Assembly (NCBI GenBank): GCA_012799155.1
Contig: JAAZLV010000237.1
Coordinates: forward strand, 1-19,683
Direction of reading: 5' to 3'
DNA from: Bacteroidales bacterium
Lineage (GTDB): Bacteria; Bacteroidota; Bacteroidia; Bacteroidales; Dysgonomonadaceae
Length of the DNA stretch: 19,683 nt
Shown here one piece after another: positions 7,395 through 14,332 of the stretch. Every line of letters starts with the position of its first letter. Position 1 is the stretch's first letter. A program made the position numbers and the translations under genes. The notes below the pieces were generated by a model. That model searched no databases. It saw only the letters and a list, made by a program, of their open reading frames with translations, and was not told where the DNA came from.

Positions 7395-8735
7395 TCAACG
7401 TTCAAAGGTAAGCAACTCTCCTGCGGCACAATCCGATACCCGCCCCTCATCGTAAGCCAGTCGTCCATTGACATATGTTTTCCTCACGCTGTTGCCGAAG
7501 GTGACCCCCTCGAAAGGAGACCAACCGCATTTGTAAAGGATGTTTTCCGGTGATACTGTGAAGGGCGTAAAAGGATCGAGCAGCACCAGATCGGCATTGT
7601 AACCCTCCCGGATGAATCCTCTTTCCCGGAGACCAAAAAGGCGTGCAGGAGCGTGACACATACGCTCCACCACCATCTCACGGGTGAAGATCTCCTTATC
7701 GGCCATCTCCCACATCGCGGTCAGTGAGTGTTGTACCAGCGGTCCTCCCGAGGCGGCCCTGATGGCGCCGCCCTCCTTTTCGCTCAGCAGGTGAGGTGCA
7801 TGGTCGGTGGCCACCACATCAAGACGTCCGCGTCGCAGTGCCTCCCGGAGCGCCTCCATATCAGCCCTTCCCTTTACTGCCGGGTTCCACTTGATGCGGC
7901 TTCCCAAACGGGCATAATCCTCATCGCTGAACCAAAGGTGGTGAACACATGCCTCCGCGGTAATTTTTTTATCTGCCAATGAACCTTCGCTAAAAAGAGT
8001 CAATTCCTGCGCTGTCGAGAGGTGCAACACGTGCAGACGACTGCCGTAGCGGTCGGCCAGTTCCACCGCCTCCGCCGAAGAGCGGTAGCAGGCCTCGGCA
8101 GTCCTGATCAGCGGATGCATCGCTACAGGCATTTCCTCGCCATGCAAACGGATCATTCGATCCCTGTTCTCACGGATCAGCTCCTCGCTCTCGCAATGGG
8201 TAGCAATCAACATCTCCACCTCGGCGAAGATCTGTTGCAGCGTCCTGCGGTCATCTACCAGCATGTCACCCGTGGAGGAACCCATAAATACCTTCACCCC
8301 ACAGGTAGTAGCAGGATCTACCTTCTGCAGCTCCCGGATGTTATTGTTGGTGGCACCCATGTAGAAGGAGTAGTTGGCAGCAGAGCGTCCCGCAGCCAGT
8401 TCCTGCTTGCGACGAAGCTCATCGTTGGTAATGGTCTGGGGCAATGTGTTGGGCATCTCCATGTATGAGGTGACCCCTCCTGCCACGGCAGCCCTGCTCT
8501 CGCTGAAGATGTCACCCTTGTGTGTCAGGCCCGGTTCACGGAAATGCACCTGATCGTCAATCACGCCAGGTATCAGGTAAAGCCCTCTGGCATCGATCAC
8601 ACTGTCACAACGGGAACGCATTTGCTCCGGCACCTCTTCACAGTAGATGCGGGCAATTCGTTCGCCCTCGATCAGAAGTGAGCCGGTAAAGGTTTGTCCC
8701 TCGTTGATGATGGTTGCTTTCTCTATCAGTATCAT
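7395..8735 (-). CDS. pyrC: Dihydroorotase
   Basis: This enzyme catalyses reversible cyclisation of carbamoyl aspartate to dihydroorotate in de novo pyrimidine synthesis. The 446-residue protein is an amidohydrolase-fold dihydroorotase. Visible motifs are DDQVHFREPGLTHKGD (60-75), MEMPNT (92-97), GVKVFMGSSTGDM with the probable carboxylated Lys148, ATHCE (H180), HVLHLS (H235, H238) and ATDHAPH (D311). The usual metal-binding H-x-H near residue 62 is Q-V-H here, a variant I associate with Bacteroidetes enzymes. The start codon overlaps the stop of the upstream mannosyltransferase gene as ATGA, so the two are almost certainly co-transcribed and translationally coupled. Confidence 0.94.
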   Translation of the reverse strand: MILIEKATIINEGQTFTGSLLIEGERIARIYCEEVPEQMRSRCDSVIDARGLYLIPGVIDDQVHFREPGLTHKGDIFSESRAAVAGGVTSYMEMPNTLPQTITNDELRRKQELAAGRSAANYSFYMGATNNNIRELQKVDPATTCGVKVFMGSSTGDMLVDDRRTLQQIFAEVEMLIATHCESEELIRENRDRMIRLHGEEMPVAMHPLIRTAEACYRSSAEAVELADRYGSRLHVLHLSTAQELTLFSEGSLADKKITAEACVHHLWFSDEDYARLGSRIKWNPAVKGRADMEALREALRRGRLDVVATDHAPHLLSEKEGGAIRAASGGPLVQHSLTAMWEMADKEIFTREMVVERMCHAPARLFGLRERGFIREGYNADLVLLDPFTPFTVSPENILYKCGWSPFEGVTFGNSVRKTYVNGRLAYDEGRVSDCAAGELLTFER

Positions 8736-9493
8736 GATGGCAGTTGTTTGGTTTGTTTACGTGGTTTAATCTGGCCCAGTTCTTTTCTCCAACGCAGGTT
8801 GATCACGCCAAAGAATGCTTCACCGAAGATGCTGCTGTTCATCTTGGAGGTGCCCAGCTGCCGGTTCACGAAGATGACCGAAACCTCCTTAATGCTGAAT
8901 CCCAGCACCTTGGCAGAATACTTCATCTCAATCTGAAAGGCATAACCCTTGAAACGTATCTGATCCAGGTCGATGGTCTCAAGCACCTTGCGACGGTAGC
9001 AGACGAAGCCCGCAGTGGTATCCTTCACGTTGAGGGCCGTCACCAGGCGTACATACTTCGATGCGAAGAAGGACATCAGTACACGCCCCATGGGCCAGTT
9101 CACCACGTTCACGCCGGTGGCGTAACGTGATCCCACCGCCACATCATAGCCTTCGTCGTGACAGGCGGCATAGAGTCGTGGCAGATCCTCCGGGTTGTGC
9201 GAAAAATCGGCATCCATCTCGAAGATATAGTCGTAGGTACGCTGCAATGACCACTTGAAACCATGGATGTAGGCTGTACCCAGTCCCATTTTCCCCTTCC
9301 GCTCTTCCAGAAACAGGCGCCCTTGAAACGGACCGCTCATCAGGTGTTGCACGATGGCCGCAGTGCCGTCGGGTGAGCCGTCATCAATTACCAGGATATG
9401 AAACTCTTTGTCAAGAGAAAAAACAGCATTGATGATCTGTTCAATATTCTCTTTCTCGTTGTAGGTGGGAATAATCACTACACTATCTGCCAT
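8732..9493 (-). CDS. Polyprenol monophosphomannose synthase-like GT2 glycosyltransferase
   Basis: This 253-residue family 2 glycosyltransferase of the dolichol/polyprenol-phosphate mannose synthase type transfers a hexose from a nucleotide sugar to a polyprenyl phosphate at the cytoplasmic membrane face. Visible motifs are IPTYNE (8-13), DDGSPDGT (37-44), the metal-binding DAD of EMDADFSH (94-96) and the late motif RQLGTSKM. There is no C-terminal membrane domain, as in short bacterial Ppm1-like enzymes. The start chosen is the ATG at 9491-9493. An upstream in-frame extension to 9688 would run antisense through the tRNA and the promoter region, so it is rejected. Its stop overlaps the pyrC start by 4 bases. 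The product could feed protein or surface-glycan glycosylation; mannose specificity is inferred from family resemblance. Confidence 0.9.
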   Translation of the reverse strand: MADSVVIIPTYNEKENIEQIINAVFSLDKEFHILVIDDGSPDGTAAIVQHLMSGPFQGRLFLEERKGKMGLGTAYIHGFKWSLQRTYDYIFEMDADFSHNPEDLPRLYAACHDEGYDVAVGSRYATGVNVVNWPMGRVLMSFFASKYVRLVTALNVKDTTAGFVCYRRKVLETIDLDQIRFKGYAFQIEMKYSAKVLGFSIKEVSVIFVNRQLGTSKMNSSIFGEAFFGVINLRWRKELGQIKPRKQTKQLPS

Positions 9494-9531
9494 TGGATTC
9501 AATTTTAAAATCAAATGTACACCATTTGGCG

Positions 9532-9539
9532 CAAAAATA
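9532..9539 (-). promoter_or_regulatory. -7 box of the mannosyltransferase-pyrC promoter
   Basis: On the minus strand this reads TATTTTTG, matching TAnnTTTG, 38 bases upstream of the ATG at 9493. No well-spaced TTTG is found, so the -33 element is weak. It sits back to back with the tRNA promoter at 9558-9588. Confidence 0.45.
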
Positions 9540-9557
9540 AAAAAGTTGGCCAAATAT

Positions 9558-9588
9558 TTTGTATTACCAAAACAATGTTCTATCTTTG
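9558..9588 (+). promoter_or_regulatory. Consensus promoter of the initiator tRNA gene
   Basis: TTTG at 9558-9561 is followed after exactly 19 bases by TATCTTTG at 9581-9588. Both elements and the spacing match the Bacteroidetes housekeeping promoter. The predicted start, near 9595, lies about 18 bases before the mature tRNA. Confidence 0.8.
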
Positions 9589-9612
9589 CAGTCCCATTAA
9601 GGGAAACTATAT

Positions 9613-9685
<73 letters not shown>

Positions 9686-9694
9686 CATTTTTTT

Positions 9695-9725
9695 AAAGGA
9701 AAGCAGTCAAGCTTTCCTTTTTTTT
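9695..9725 (+). terminator. Intrinsic terminator after tRNA-fMet
   Basis: A perfect 10-base-pair stem (AAAGGAAAGC at 9695-9704 with GCTTTCCTTT at 9711-9720, 6-base loop) runs straight into further T residues to 9725. This is a classic Rho-independent terminator, 9 bases after the tRNA. Confidence 0.85.
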
Positions 9726-9765
9726 GTGTTTATTTGCAGGGTTGAACCGATAATGAGCCCTGTCG

Positions 9766-10254
9766 ATGATTCGAATCCTTCATTTCACAGCACTGTTGCT
9801 CCTGTTGATTCTGCCATCAGCAGCACAGGCACAACAGACTGAACAGGTCCGTGGAAAGGCCTCATACTATGCCAAACGTTTTCACGGCCGGAAGATGTCA
9901 AATGGAGTCTCCTACCATAGAGACAGCCTCACCTGTGCACACCGCACCTATTCTTTCGGCACTTTGCTGGAGGTGACCAATCCCCATAACAACAAGACAG
10001 TAATTGTGAAGGTAACCGATCGTGGACCCTATAAACGCAACCGGATCATCGATCTCTCTCACGCAGCAGCCCGCCAGTTGGACATGCTGGATCATGGTGT
10101 AGTAGAGGTAGTGATCAAGGAGTACGTTCCGATGCCATTTACTCCGCTGGTAATCCCCATCGACAAGAATGGCATATTCTTAAAGGTGGAGCAGCCGGCA
10201 GCGCTACGGAAGGCTACAATTTCACCGGCAATTTCTTCCGGAAGGCATCCTTGA
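9766..10254 (+). CDS. RlpA-like septal ring lytic transglycosylase family protein
   Basis: This 162-residue exported protein has a signal peptide ending AQA (cleavage after about residue 22) and one double-psi beta-barrel domain of the RlpA type at about 28-120. Visible family motifs are GKASYYAKRFHGRKMSNG, TCAHRTYSFGT, LLEVTNPHNNK, VTDRGPYKRNRIIDLSHAAA and the Asp of VTDRGP. RlpA proteins cleave peptide-free (denuded) peptidoglycan strands in the envelope. This copy has no lipobox Cys and no SPOR domain, so how it localises is unclear. The start ATG at 9766 is the first that gives the signal peptide. Its last 41 bases overlap the convergent lrp-family gene. Enzymatic activity is inferred from the family; many short RlpA-like proteins are untested. 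Confidence 0.88.
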   Translation: MIRILHFTALLLLLILPSAAQAQQTEQVRGKASYYAKRFHGRKMSNGVSYHRDSLTCAHRTYSFGTLLEVTNPHNNKTVIVKVTDRGPYKRNRIIDLSHAAARQLDMLDHGVVEVVIKEYVPMPFTPLVIPIDKNGIFLKVEQPAALRKATISPAISSGRHP

Positions 10255-10675
10255 AACAGATCAGGGTTTCGGTACGGGAGAGGCCCAAAGGTTGCAGTTC
10301 GGTGTGGATGATGCGCAGCAGATCCTTGTTGTTCTTCGCGTATACCTTGATCAGCAGGTCATACTGTCCGGTGGTGTAATAACACTCCACCACCTCGGGT
10401 ATCTTTTCCAACTCTTTCACCACATAATCGAACGTTGAAGGCGATACGAGAAAAATACCCACGTAGGCACAAGTCTCGAAGCCAATCTTTTCCGCATCAA
10501 CAACAAACTCCGATCCTTTCACCACGCCCAGTTGAATGAGTTTCTGCACCCGCTGGTGTATTGCCGCACCGGAGACACCACATTCGCGGGCCACCTCCAG
10601 AAAGGGTATGCGTGCATTGTCAATGATCAGTCTCAGAATCTTCTCATCCAACTCATCCAGTTCATGTTGTGCCAT
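10214..10675 (-). CDS. Lrp/AsnC family transcriptional regulator
   Basis: This 153-residue cytoplasmic DNA-binding regulator has normal family length. An N-terminal winged helix-turn-helix spans about 6-62 (LDELDEKILRLIIDNAR, then VSGAAIHQRVQKLIQLGVV). A C-terminal ligand-binding RAM domain spans about 70-148, with VGIFLVSPSTFDYVVKELE, then VVECYYTTGQYDLLIKVYA. Family members bind amino acids or related metabolites and form octameric assemblies on DNA. A TAATTTTG box 42 bases upstream gives it its own promoter. It lies 90 bases downstream of a co-directional M20 amidohydrolase gene, but targets are not deducible. Its 3' end overlaps the convergent rlpA-like gene by 41 bases. Confidence 0.93.
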   Translation of the reverse strand: MAQHELDELDEKILRLIIDNARIPFLEVARECGVSGAAIHQRVQKLIQLGVVKGSEFVVDAEKIGFETCAYVGIFLVSPSTFDYVVKELEKIPEVVECYYTTGQYDLLIKVYAKNNKDLLRIIHTELQPLGLSRTETLICFKDAFRKKLPVKL

Positions 10676-10716
10676 TGTGTATGTTTTAATCTGTTAGAAA
10701 AAAAGGGTTATTTGTG

Positions 10717-10745
10717 CAAAATTAGTAAAATATTCGGTTCTCAAG
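10717..10745 (-). promoter_or_regulatory. Promoter of the Lrp/AsnC gene
   Basis: On the minus strand CTTG (10745-10742) is followed after 17 bases by TAATTTTG (10724-10717), an exact -7 consensus. The -7 element lies 42 bases before the ATG, in a gap of 90 bases. Confidence 0.55.
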
Positions 10746-10765
10746 ACATCAAACAAATCAAATCA

Positions 10766-11956
10766 TCACATTTTTAAGCATTTTAAAGCTATGGCAGCAA
10801 GCAATCCGGTGGCGGTGTGCAGTGCCTCCTCGTCGATGAGGAAGGTTCCGGAGTGGAGGGCGCCAGTTTTCTTGTTTGATGCCGACACCCCGAAACGGTA
10901 GTAACAACAAGGGTATTGTTGGGTGAAGAAGCCGAAGTCGTCGGCGGTCATCCGTCGCGGATATTCTCCCACCCGTTCTTCGCCCAGCCATTGAGCTGCC
11001 GCTGCCTTGACCTCGCGGGTAACTGCCTCGTCACTAACCACGCAGGGATAACCCTCCGGCAGCAGTGTCTCACACTGGCAACCGTAGGCGGACGCTGTAT
11101 CGGAAGCGATTTTCGGAATCAACACAAGCATCTTTCGCCGCTCTTCCTCGTTCATGCAGCGCAGGGAACCGGCGAGTGTCACCTCCGGCGGTATCACGTT
11201 GGTGGCACCGGCAGCAATGAAGCGTCCGAAGGAGAGCACGATAGGATGAAAAGGATTGCTCCTGCGACTGGCCAGCTGCTGCATGGCCACCACAATCTGC
11301 GAGGCCGCCAGCACGGTGTCGTTCAGCTCGTGCGGCAGTGCGCCATGCCCCCCCTGCCCCTTCACGGTGAGGTGTACCTCGTCGGCCGAGGCCATCACGG
11401 TGCCGCTCTGAAAGGCCACATGGCCAGCAGGCAAATCAATATAAGCATGCTGCTTTATGATCATGCGGGGTATCTGCTCCCCGAAGAGATTGTCGCGTAG
11501 CATCAGGTCGGCTCCCCCGGGCGATTGCTCCTCGCCGGGCTGGAAGACAAAGAGCAGTGTGCCGGCAAAATGGCGGCGTAACGAGTGGATCATCTTCACC
11601 GCTCCCATCAGTGCCGCTGCCTGTGCATCATGGCCGCAGGCGTGCATCACCCCCTCATTCACCGACCGGTAGGGTACCTCATTTTCCTCCTGCACCGGCA
11701 GCGCATCCATATCTGCCACGAAAGCGATGCAGTCATCCAGCAATTCCTTCTCTCCCTTCACCTCAGCCACGATGCCGTAGCCGCCAATTCCGTTCCGGAA
11801 AGGGATCCCCTCCCTTTGCAGGAAGGCGGTGATGTAGGCAGCCGTCTCTTGCTCCCGGTAGGAGAGCTCGGGATGGCTGTGGAGGTGGCGGTAGTGACCA
11901 ACCACCTCCGGGAAGAGTTGTTCAGTCAGCTGACGAACCTGCTGCAGGATGTCCAT
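10766..11956 (-). CDS. M20 family amidohydrolase (N-acyl amino acid / hippurate hydrolase type)
   Basis: This 396-residue cytoplasmic metallopeptidase-fold amidohydrolase is of the M20D type. It has no signal peptide. Visible motifs are HSHPELSYRE (26-35), ADMDALPVQE (81-90), the metal-binding MHACGHD (C107, H109), QPGEEQSPGGA with catalytic and metal Glu at 142-143, H170, and a C-terminal ALHSGTF containing the last metal His. This family hydrolyses N-acetyl or N-aroyl amino acids and indole-acetyl conjugates; the precise substrate is not visible. The start ATG overlaps the stop of the upstream DUF1015 gene by one base (TGATG), so the two are translationally coupled. It is rich in Cys (9) and Met (13), a useful contrast with the uptake genes after 14394. 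Confidence 0.92.
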   Translation of the reverse strand: MDILQQVRQLTEQLFPEVVGHYRHLHSHPELSYREQETAAYITAFLQREGIPFRNGIGGYGIVAEVKGEKELLDDCIAFVADMDALPVQEENEVPYRSVNEGVMHACGHDAQAAALMGAVKMIHSLRRHFAGTLLFVFQPGEEQSPGGADLMLRDNLFGEQIPRMIIKQHAYIDLPAGHVAFQSGTVMASADEVHLTVKGQGGHGALPHELNDTVLAASQIVVAMQQLASRRSNPFHPIVLSFGRFIAAGATNVIPPEVTLAGSLRCMNEEERRKMLVLIPKIASDTASAYGCQCETLLPEGYPCVVSDEAVTREVKAAAAQWLGEERVGEYPRRMTADDFGFFTQQYPCCYYRFGVSASNKKTGALHSGTFLIDEEALHTATGLLAAIALKCLKM

Positions 11957-13197
11957 CAGTGTAGGTTATGGATCACCAGTCCCGAGCGCAGCTTCGGCTC
12001 GAACCAGGTAGTCTTGGGCGGCATGATGTTGCCGGTGTCGGCGATATCCATCAGCTGCTTCATCGATACCGGGTAGAGGGCGATGGCCAGGGCCATCTCA
12101 CCGCTGTCGACCCGTTGTTTGAGCTCTCCTAGTCCCCGGATACCCCCCACGAAATCGATCCGCTTGTCGCTGCGCAAGTCCTTGATGCCGAGGATTTCAT
12201 CTAGGATGAGGCCCGAGGTGATGGTGACATCAAGCTGGCCGATAGGGTCGCCATCGTCGTAAGTACCCGGCTTGGCGGTGACGCTGTAGGAGCGTCCGTC
12301 AAGATAGAGGGAGAAGTTGTGCAGCTGCTTCGGCTTCTGAATCTCCGATCCGGTGGGCTCTACCGTGAAGTTCTTCTCCAGCTGGGCCAGGAACTGATCG
12401 GGAGTGAGTCCGTTAAGATCCTTCACCACCCGGTTGTAGTCGATGATGGTGAGCTGGTTGTCGGGGAAGCAGACCGCCATGAAGTAGTTGTATTCCTCAT
12501 CGCCCCGGTGGTCGGGATTGTTTTTCACCTTCTCGGCACCCACCAGTGCGGCGGCGGCGGAACGATGGTGGCCGTCGGCGATGTACATGGCCGGCATGGA
12601 GGCGAAGAGCTCTGTGATATGGTTGATGTCATTCTCATCAGTCACCAGCCAGAAGTGGTGTCCCACACCATCTACCGAAACGAAATCATATTCCGGAGCT
12701 GTGGCAGAGATCCGCTCCACGATGGTGTTTACCTCGCTGTTTTCTGGGTAGGCGAAAAAGACCGGCTCAATGTTTGCATCGTTCACCCGCACATGCTTCA
12801 TCCGGTCCTCCTCCTTGTCGCGTCGTGTCAGTTCATGCTTCTTGATCTTCCCGTTCATGTAATCCTCCACGGCGGCAGCCACCACCAGGCCATACTGCCT
12901 TTTGCCGTTCATGGTCTGGGCATAGACGTAATAAAGCTCTTTCTCATCCTGCAGGAGCCATCCCTTGTCGCAGAACATACGGTAGTTCTCCGCCGCTTTC
13001 AAGTAGACATCCTCGTCGTGTTCATCCTTGCCTGCAGGGAAATCGATCTCCGGCTTGATGATGTGGTAAAGCGACTTCTCGTTGCCTTCAGCCTCTCTGC
13101 GGGCCTCTTCTGAGTTGAGCACATCATAGGGTCGGGAAGCCACCTCGCGAACCATCGTACTGGGCGGCCGTACGCCCCGGAAAGGTTTAATTTTCAT
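11956..13197 (-). CDS. DUF1015 family protein
   Basis: This 413-residue protein is of the DUF1015 family (my recognition from KPFRGVRP near the N-terminus, KKHELTRRDKEEDRM at 119-133, and IADGHHRSAAAA at 206-217). The biochemical function is not established to my knowledge. The DGHHR-plus-alanines motif looks like the active or nucleotide-binding loop of the ParB/sulfiredoxin-like fold, seen in free-serine kinases; this is inference. The start ATG is at 13195-13197. An in-frame ATG at 13239 lies upstream of the -7 box at 13227-13234 and is therefore excluded. It is coupled to the downstream M20 amidohydrolase gene by a one-base stop-start overlap, suggesting both act in amino-acid metabolism. 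Confidence 0.85.
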   Translation of the reverse strand: MKIKPFRGVRPPSTMVREVASRPYDVLNSEEARREAEGNEKSLYHIIKPEIDFPAGKDEHDEDVYLKAAENYRMFCDKGWLLQDEKELYYVYAQTMNGKRQYGLVVAAAVEDYMNGKIKKHELTRRDKEEDRMKHVRVNDANIEPVFFAYPENSEVNTIVERISATAPEYDFVSVDGVGHHFWLVTDENDINHITELFASMPAMYIADGHHRSAAAALVGAEKVKNNPDHRGDEEYNYFMAVCFPDNQLTIIDYNRVVKDLNGLTPDQFLAQLEKNFTVEPTGSEIQKPKQLHNFSLYLDGRSYSVTAKPGTYDDGDPIGQLDVTITSGLILDEILGIKDLRSDKRIDFVGGIRGLGELKQRVDSGEMALAIALYPVSMKQLMDIADTGNIMPPKTTWFEPKLRSGLVIHNLH

Positions 13198-13226
13198 CTT
13201 CTCAAACGTTAAAAATGTTATGATCG

Positions 13227-13260
13227 CAAATGTAGCCATTTTCTCCTGAATAAAGACAAG
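13227..13260 (-). promoter_or_regulatory. Promoter of the DUF1015-amidohydrolase operon
   Basis: On the minus strand CTTG (13260-13257) is followed after 22 bases by TACATTTG (13234-13227), an exact -7 consensus, 30 bases upstream of the ATG at 13197. Confidence 0.5.
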
Positions 13261-13288
13261 CCGGAAGGCAGATTCGGAAAAAAACAGC

Positions 13289-13296
13289 TACTTTTG
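13289..13296 (+). promoter_or_regulatory. -7 box of the DMP19-family gene
   Basis: TACTTTTG matches TAnnTTTG and lies 27 bases before the ATG at 13324. No clear -33 TTTG is present. The box overlaps the alternative upstream start of this ORF, which argues for ATG 13324. Confidence 0.45.
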
Positions 13297-13323
13297 TTGA
13301 AACAACAGATTAAACTTTTTAGG

Positions 13324-13824
13324 ATGGTACAGATTGAGGAAAAGCAGATTATTGCAGCGGCGGAGAAGGGCATGGATGAGTTCCTGAAAGTGTTCACCGA
13401 CGTCTACCTGGAGCTGCTTGGCGGCGACATCACTGCGGAGAACATGGAAATGCTGAACGGCTACCAGCACACCCTGCTGGCCTATCGGTTCTTCACGGAA
13501 GAGGTGAATGAGGGGGGCTTCGTACAGCTCATCCAGAACGGCTACGGCGGCTATATCTTCAACAACCCGGTAGCGAAGGCATTGAAAGAGATGGGTGCCA
13601 AGGGAATGTCGAAGATTCTCTACAAGGCAAAGGAGATCTACGATGCCCACCGTGAGGAGTTGGAACGGGAAACCAGCGAGGAGGAGTTCATGGCGATGTA
13701 TGTCGACTTTGAACAGTTCGATGAACTGGAGGAGAAGTTCTTCTACATCGAGGAGGAGGAGACCCTCCTGATTGCCCAGTATGTAGATGAGCACCTGGAA
13801 GATTTCGCAGAGGTAACAGCGTAA
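13324..13824 (+). CDS. DMP19 (DUF4375) family protein
   Basis: This 166-residue acidic cytoplasmic protein resembles the DMP19/DUF4375 family. The central segment is recognisable: an NGYQHTLLAYRFFTEEV stretch, then NEGGFVQLIQNGYGGYIF and NPVAKALKEMGA. The C-terminal third is very rich in Glu (SEEEFMAMYVDFEQFDELEEKF, then IEEEET). The family name comes from a Neisseria protein reported to mimic DNA through its acidic surface; whether this copy does so is unknown. The start at 13324 is preferred because the in-frame codon at 13294 falls inside the -7 box. It stands alone: its upstream neighbour is divergent and the leader region follows it. An imperfect hairpin without a T-run at 13828-13844 follows the stop and may be a weak terminator. 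Confidence 0.75.
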   Translation: MVQIEEKQIIAAAEKGMDEFLKVFTDVYLELLGGDITAENMEMLNGYQHTLLAYRFFTEEVNEGGFVQLIQNGYGGYIFNNPVAKALKEMGAKGMSKILYKAKEIYDAHREELERETSEEEFMAMYVDFEQFDELEEKFFYIEEEETLLIAQYVDEHLEDFAEVTA

Positions 13825-13920
13825 GAAGAGGAGTCACTCTCCTCATCCGAAATCGATGACTGCGAAAAAAAATAAAAAAAAATCATTTATTTTTTGGAGG
13901 AGTGAAAAAGAATTCATTCC

Positions 13921-13948
13921 TTTGCTTTCGAAACAGAAGCTAATTCTG
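13921..13948 (+). promoter_or_regulatory. Possible promoter of the leader-peptide/uptake operon
   Basis: TTTG at 13921-13924 and TAATTCTG at 13941-13948 (7 of 8 effective consensus positions if one T-to-C is allowed) lie 16 bases apart, shorter than the ideal 19. A second candidate, TA plus a T-run ending TTTG, is at 13888-13896. The rest of 13825-13975 is A/T-rich with one hairpin and no gene. Confidence 0.3.
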
Positions 13949-13975
13949 TTTAATATTTACAAAATCACAGCACAA

Positions 13976-14089
13976 ATGAGCAATAAACATCAGAATGGCA
14001 CAGCAATAGCCGGCAGATTAAATATGATCTGTTGTTGCTGTATGGAGATGTCTGTCTGCATCACTCCTCGTTGTGCCGTAAAGGAATAG
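13976..14089 (+). CDS. Leader peptide 1, Cys/Met-rich (37 codons)
   Basis: ATG at 13976 opens a 37-codon frame. Its first 16 residues are ordinary (MSNKHQNGTAIAGRLN), followed by a dense sulfur-amino-acid block MICCCCMEM and then SVCITPRC. Nine of the 17 residues 17-33 are Cys or Met, including four consecutive Cys codons at 14030-14041. It has no signal peptide and no recognised domain. The stop lies 22 bases before a strong intrinsic terminator. It resembles leader peptide 2 in layout and motif (CCCM-x-M, then C, then RC-x-V). I infer a regulatory leader whose translation reports Cys/Met supply; a small metal-binding or modified peptide is the alternative. I do not know a named family. A longer frame from 13856 is A/T-rich and unlikely to be used. 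Confidence 0.65.
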   Translation: MSNKHQNGTAIAGRLNMICCCCMEMSVCITPRCAVKE

Positions 14090-14111
14090 CATATATATAA
14101 AAAATATTTTG

Positions 14112-14153
14112 AAAGCTCTCCCGGGACAACCAACCCAGGGAGAGCTTTTTTTT
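14112..14153 (+). terminator. Intrinsic terminator after leader peptide 1
   Basis: An 11-base-pair stem (AAAGCTCTCCC at 14112-14122 with GGGAGAGCTTT at 14138-14148) has a GGG/CCC extension inside the loop and leads into eight T residues (14146-14153). This is a strong Rho-independent terminator placed before the second leader ORF. Confidence 0.88.
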
Positions 14154-14190
14154 AGGTTATTACACATTCAATCATTTATTCTTTACAACT

Positions 14191-14307
14191 ATGAAACGTA
14201 ATTCAATTCTATCCAACATCAATTGTTGTGCTTCATGTCAAATGATGACCTGTTGTTGCATGGCTATGTGCATGCAAAAGAGGTGCAATGTATCAGGAAT
14301 GGGGTAA
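14191..14307 (+). CDS. Leader peptide 2, Cys/Met-rich (38 codons)
   Basis: ATG at 14191 opens a 38-codon frame: MKRNSILSNI, then NCCASCQMMTCCCMAMCM, then QKRCNVSGMG. It has 8 Cys in total, and 13 of the 21 residues 12-32 are Cys or Met. Three consecutive Cys codons lie at 14251-14259 and a further pair at 14224-14229. The stop is 25 bases before a second intrinsic terminator and 86 bases before the binding-protein gene. Shared spacing and motif with leader peptide 1 suggest a duplicated module. No signal peptide, lipobox or known domain is evident, and no modification enzyme is encoded nearby within the window. I infer a Cys/Met-codon leader; real translation is unproven. Confidence 0.65.
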   Translation: MKRNSILSNINCCASCQMMTCCCMAMCMQKRCNVSGMG

Positions 14308-14332
14308 CAGAACTACAGCGACAACAAGTTAG

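Noticed and set aside
12319..13113. 264-codon plus-strand frame antisense to the DUF1015 gene
   Set aside because: It is a shadow frame: no family motifs, no start context, and the opposite strand encodes a clear conserved protein.
13828..13844. Hairpin GAGGAG/CTCCTC after the DMP19-family gene as an intrinsic terminator
   Set aside because: Six base pairs with no T-run; it could be a weak structure only, so it is not listed as a terminator.
13856..13975. Upstream extension of leader ORF 1 (MTAKKNKKKS...)
   Set aside because: It is A/T-rich low-complexity sequence upstream of or across the likely promoter. The ATG at 13976 gives a short frame matching leader 2 in length.
14044..14121. Antiterminator pairing of GGAGA (14044-14048) with the terminator 1 arm (14117-14121)
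   Set aside because: Only 5 base pairs, and a ribosome stalled on the four Cys codons would cover the upstream half. Not strong enough to claim as the switch.
14191..14307. Interpretation of the Cys-rich ORF as a lanthipeptide or other modified-peptide precursor
   Set aside because: No modification enzyme, protease or exporter gene is present in the window, and there is no leader-core cleavage motif. Kept only as an alternative.
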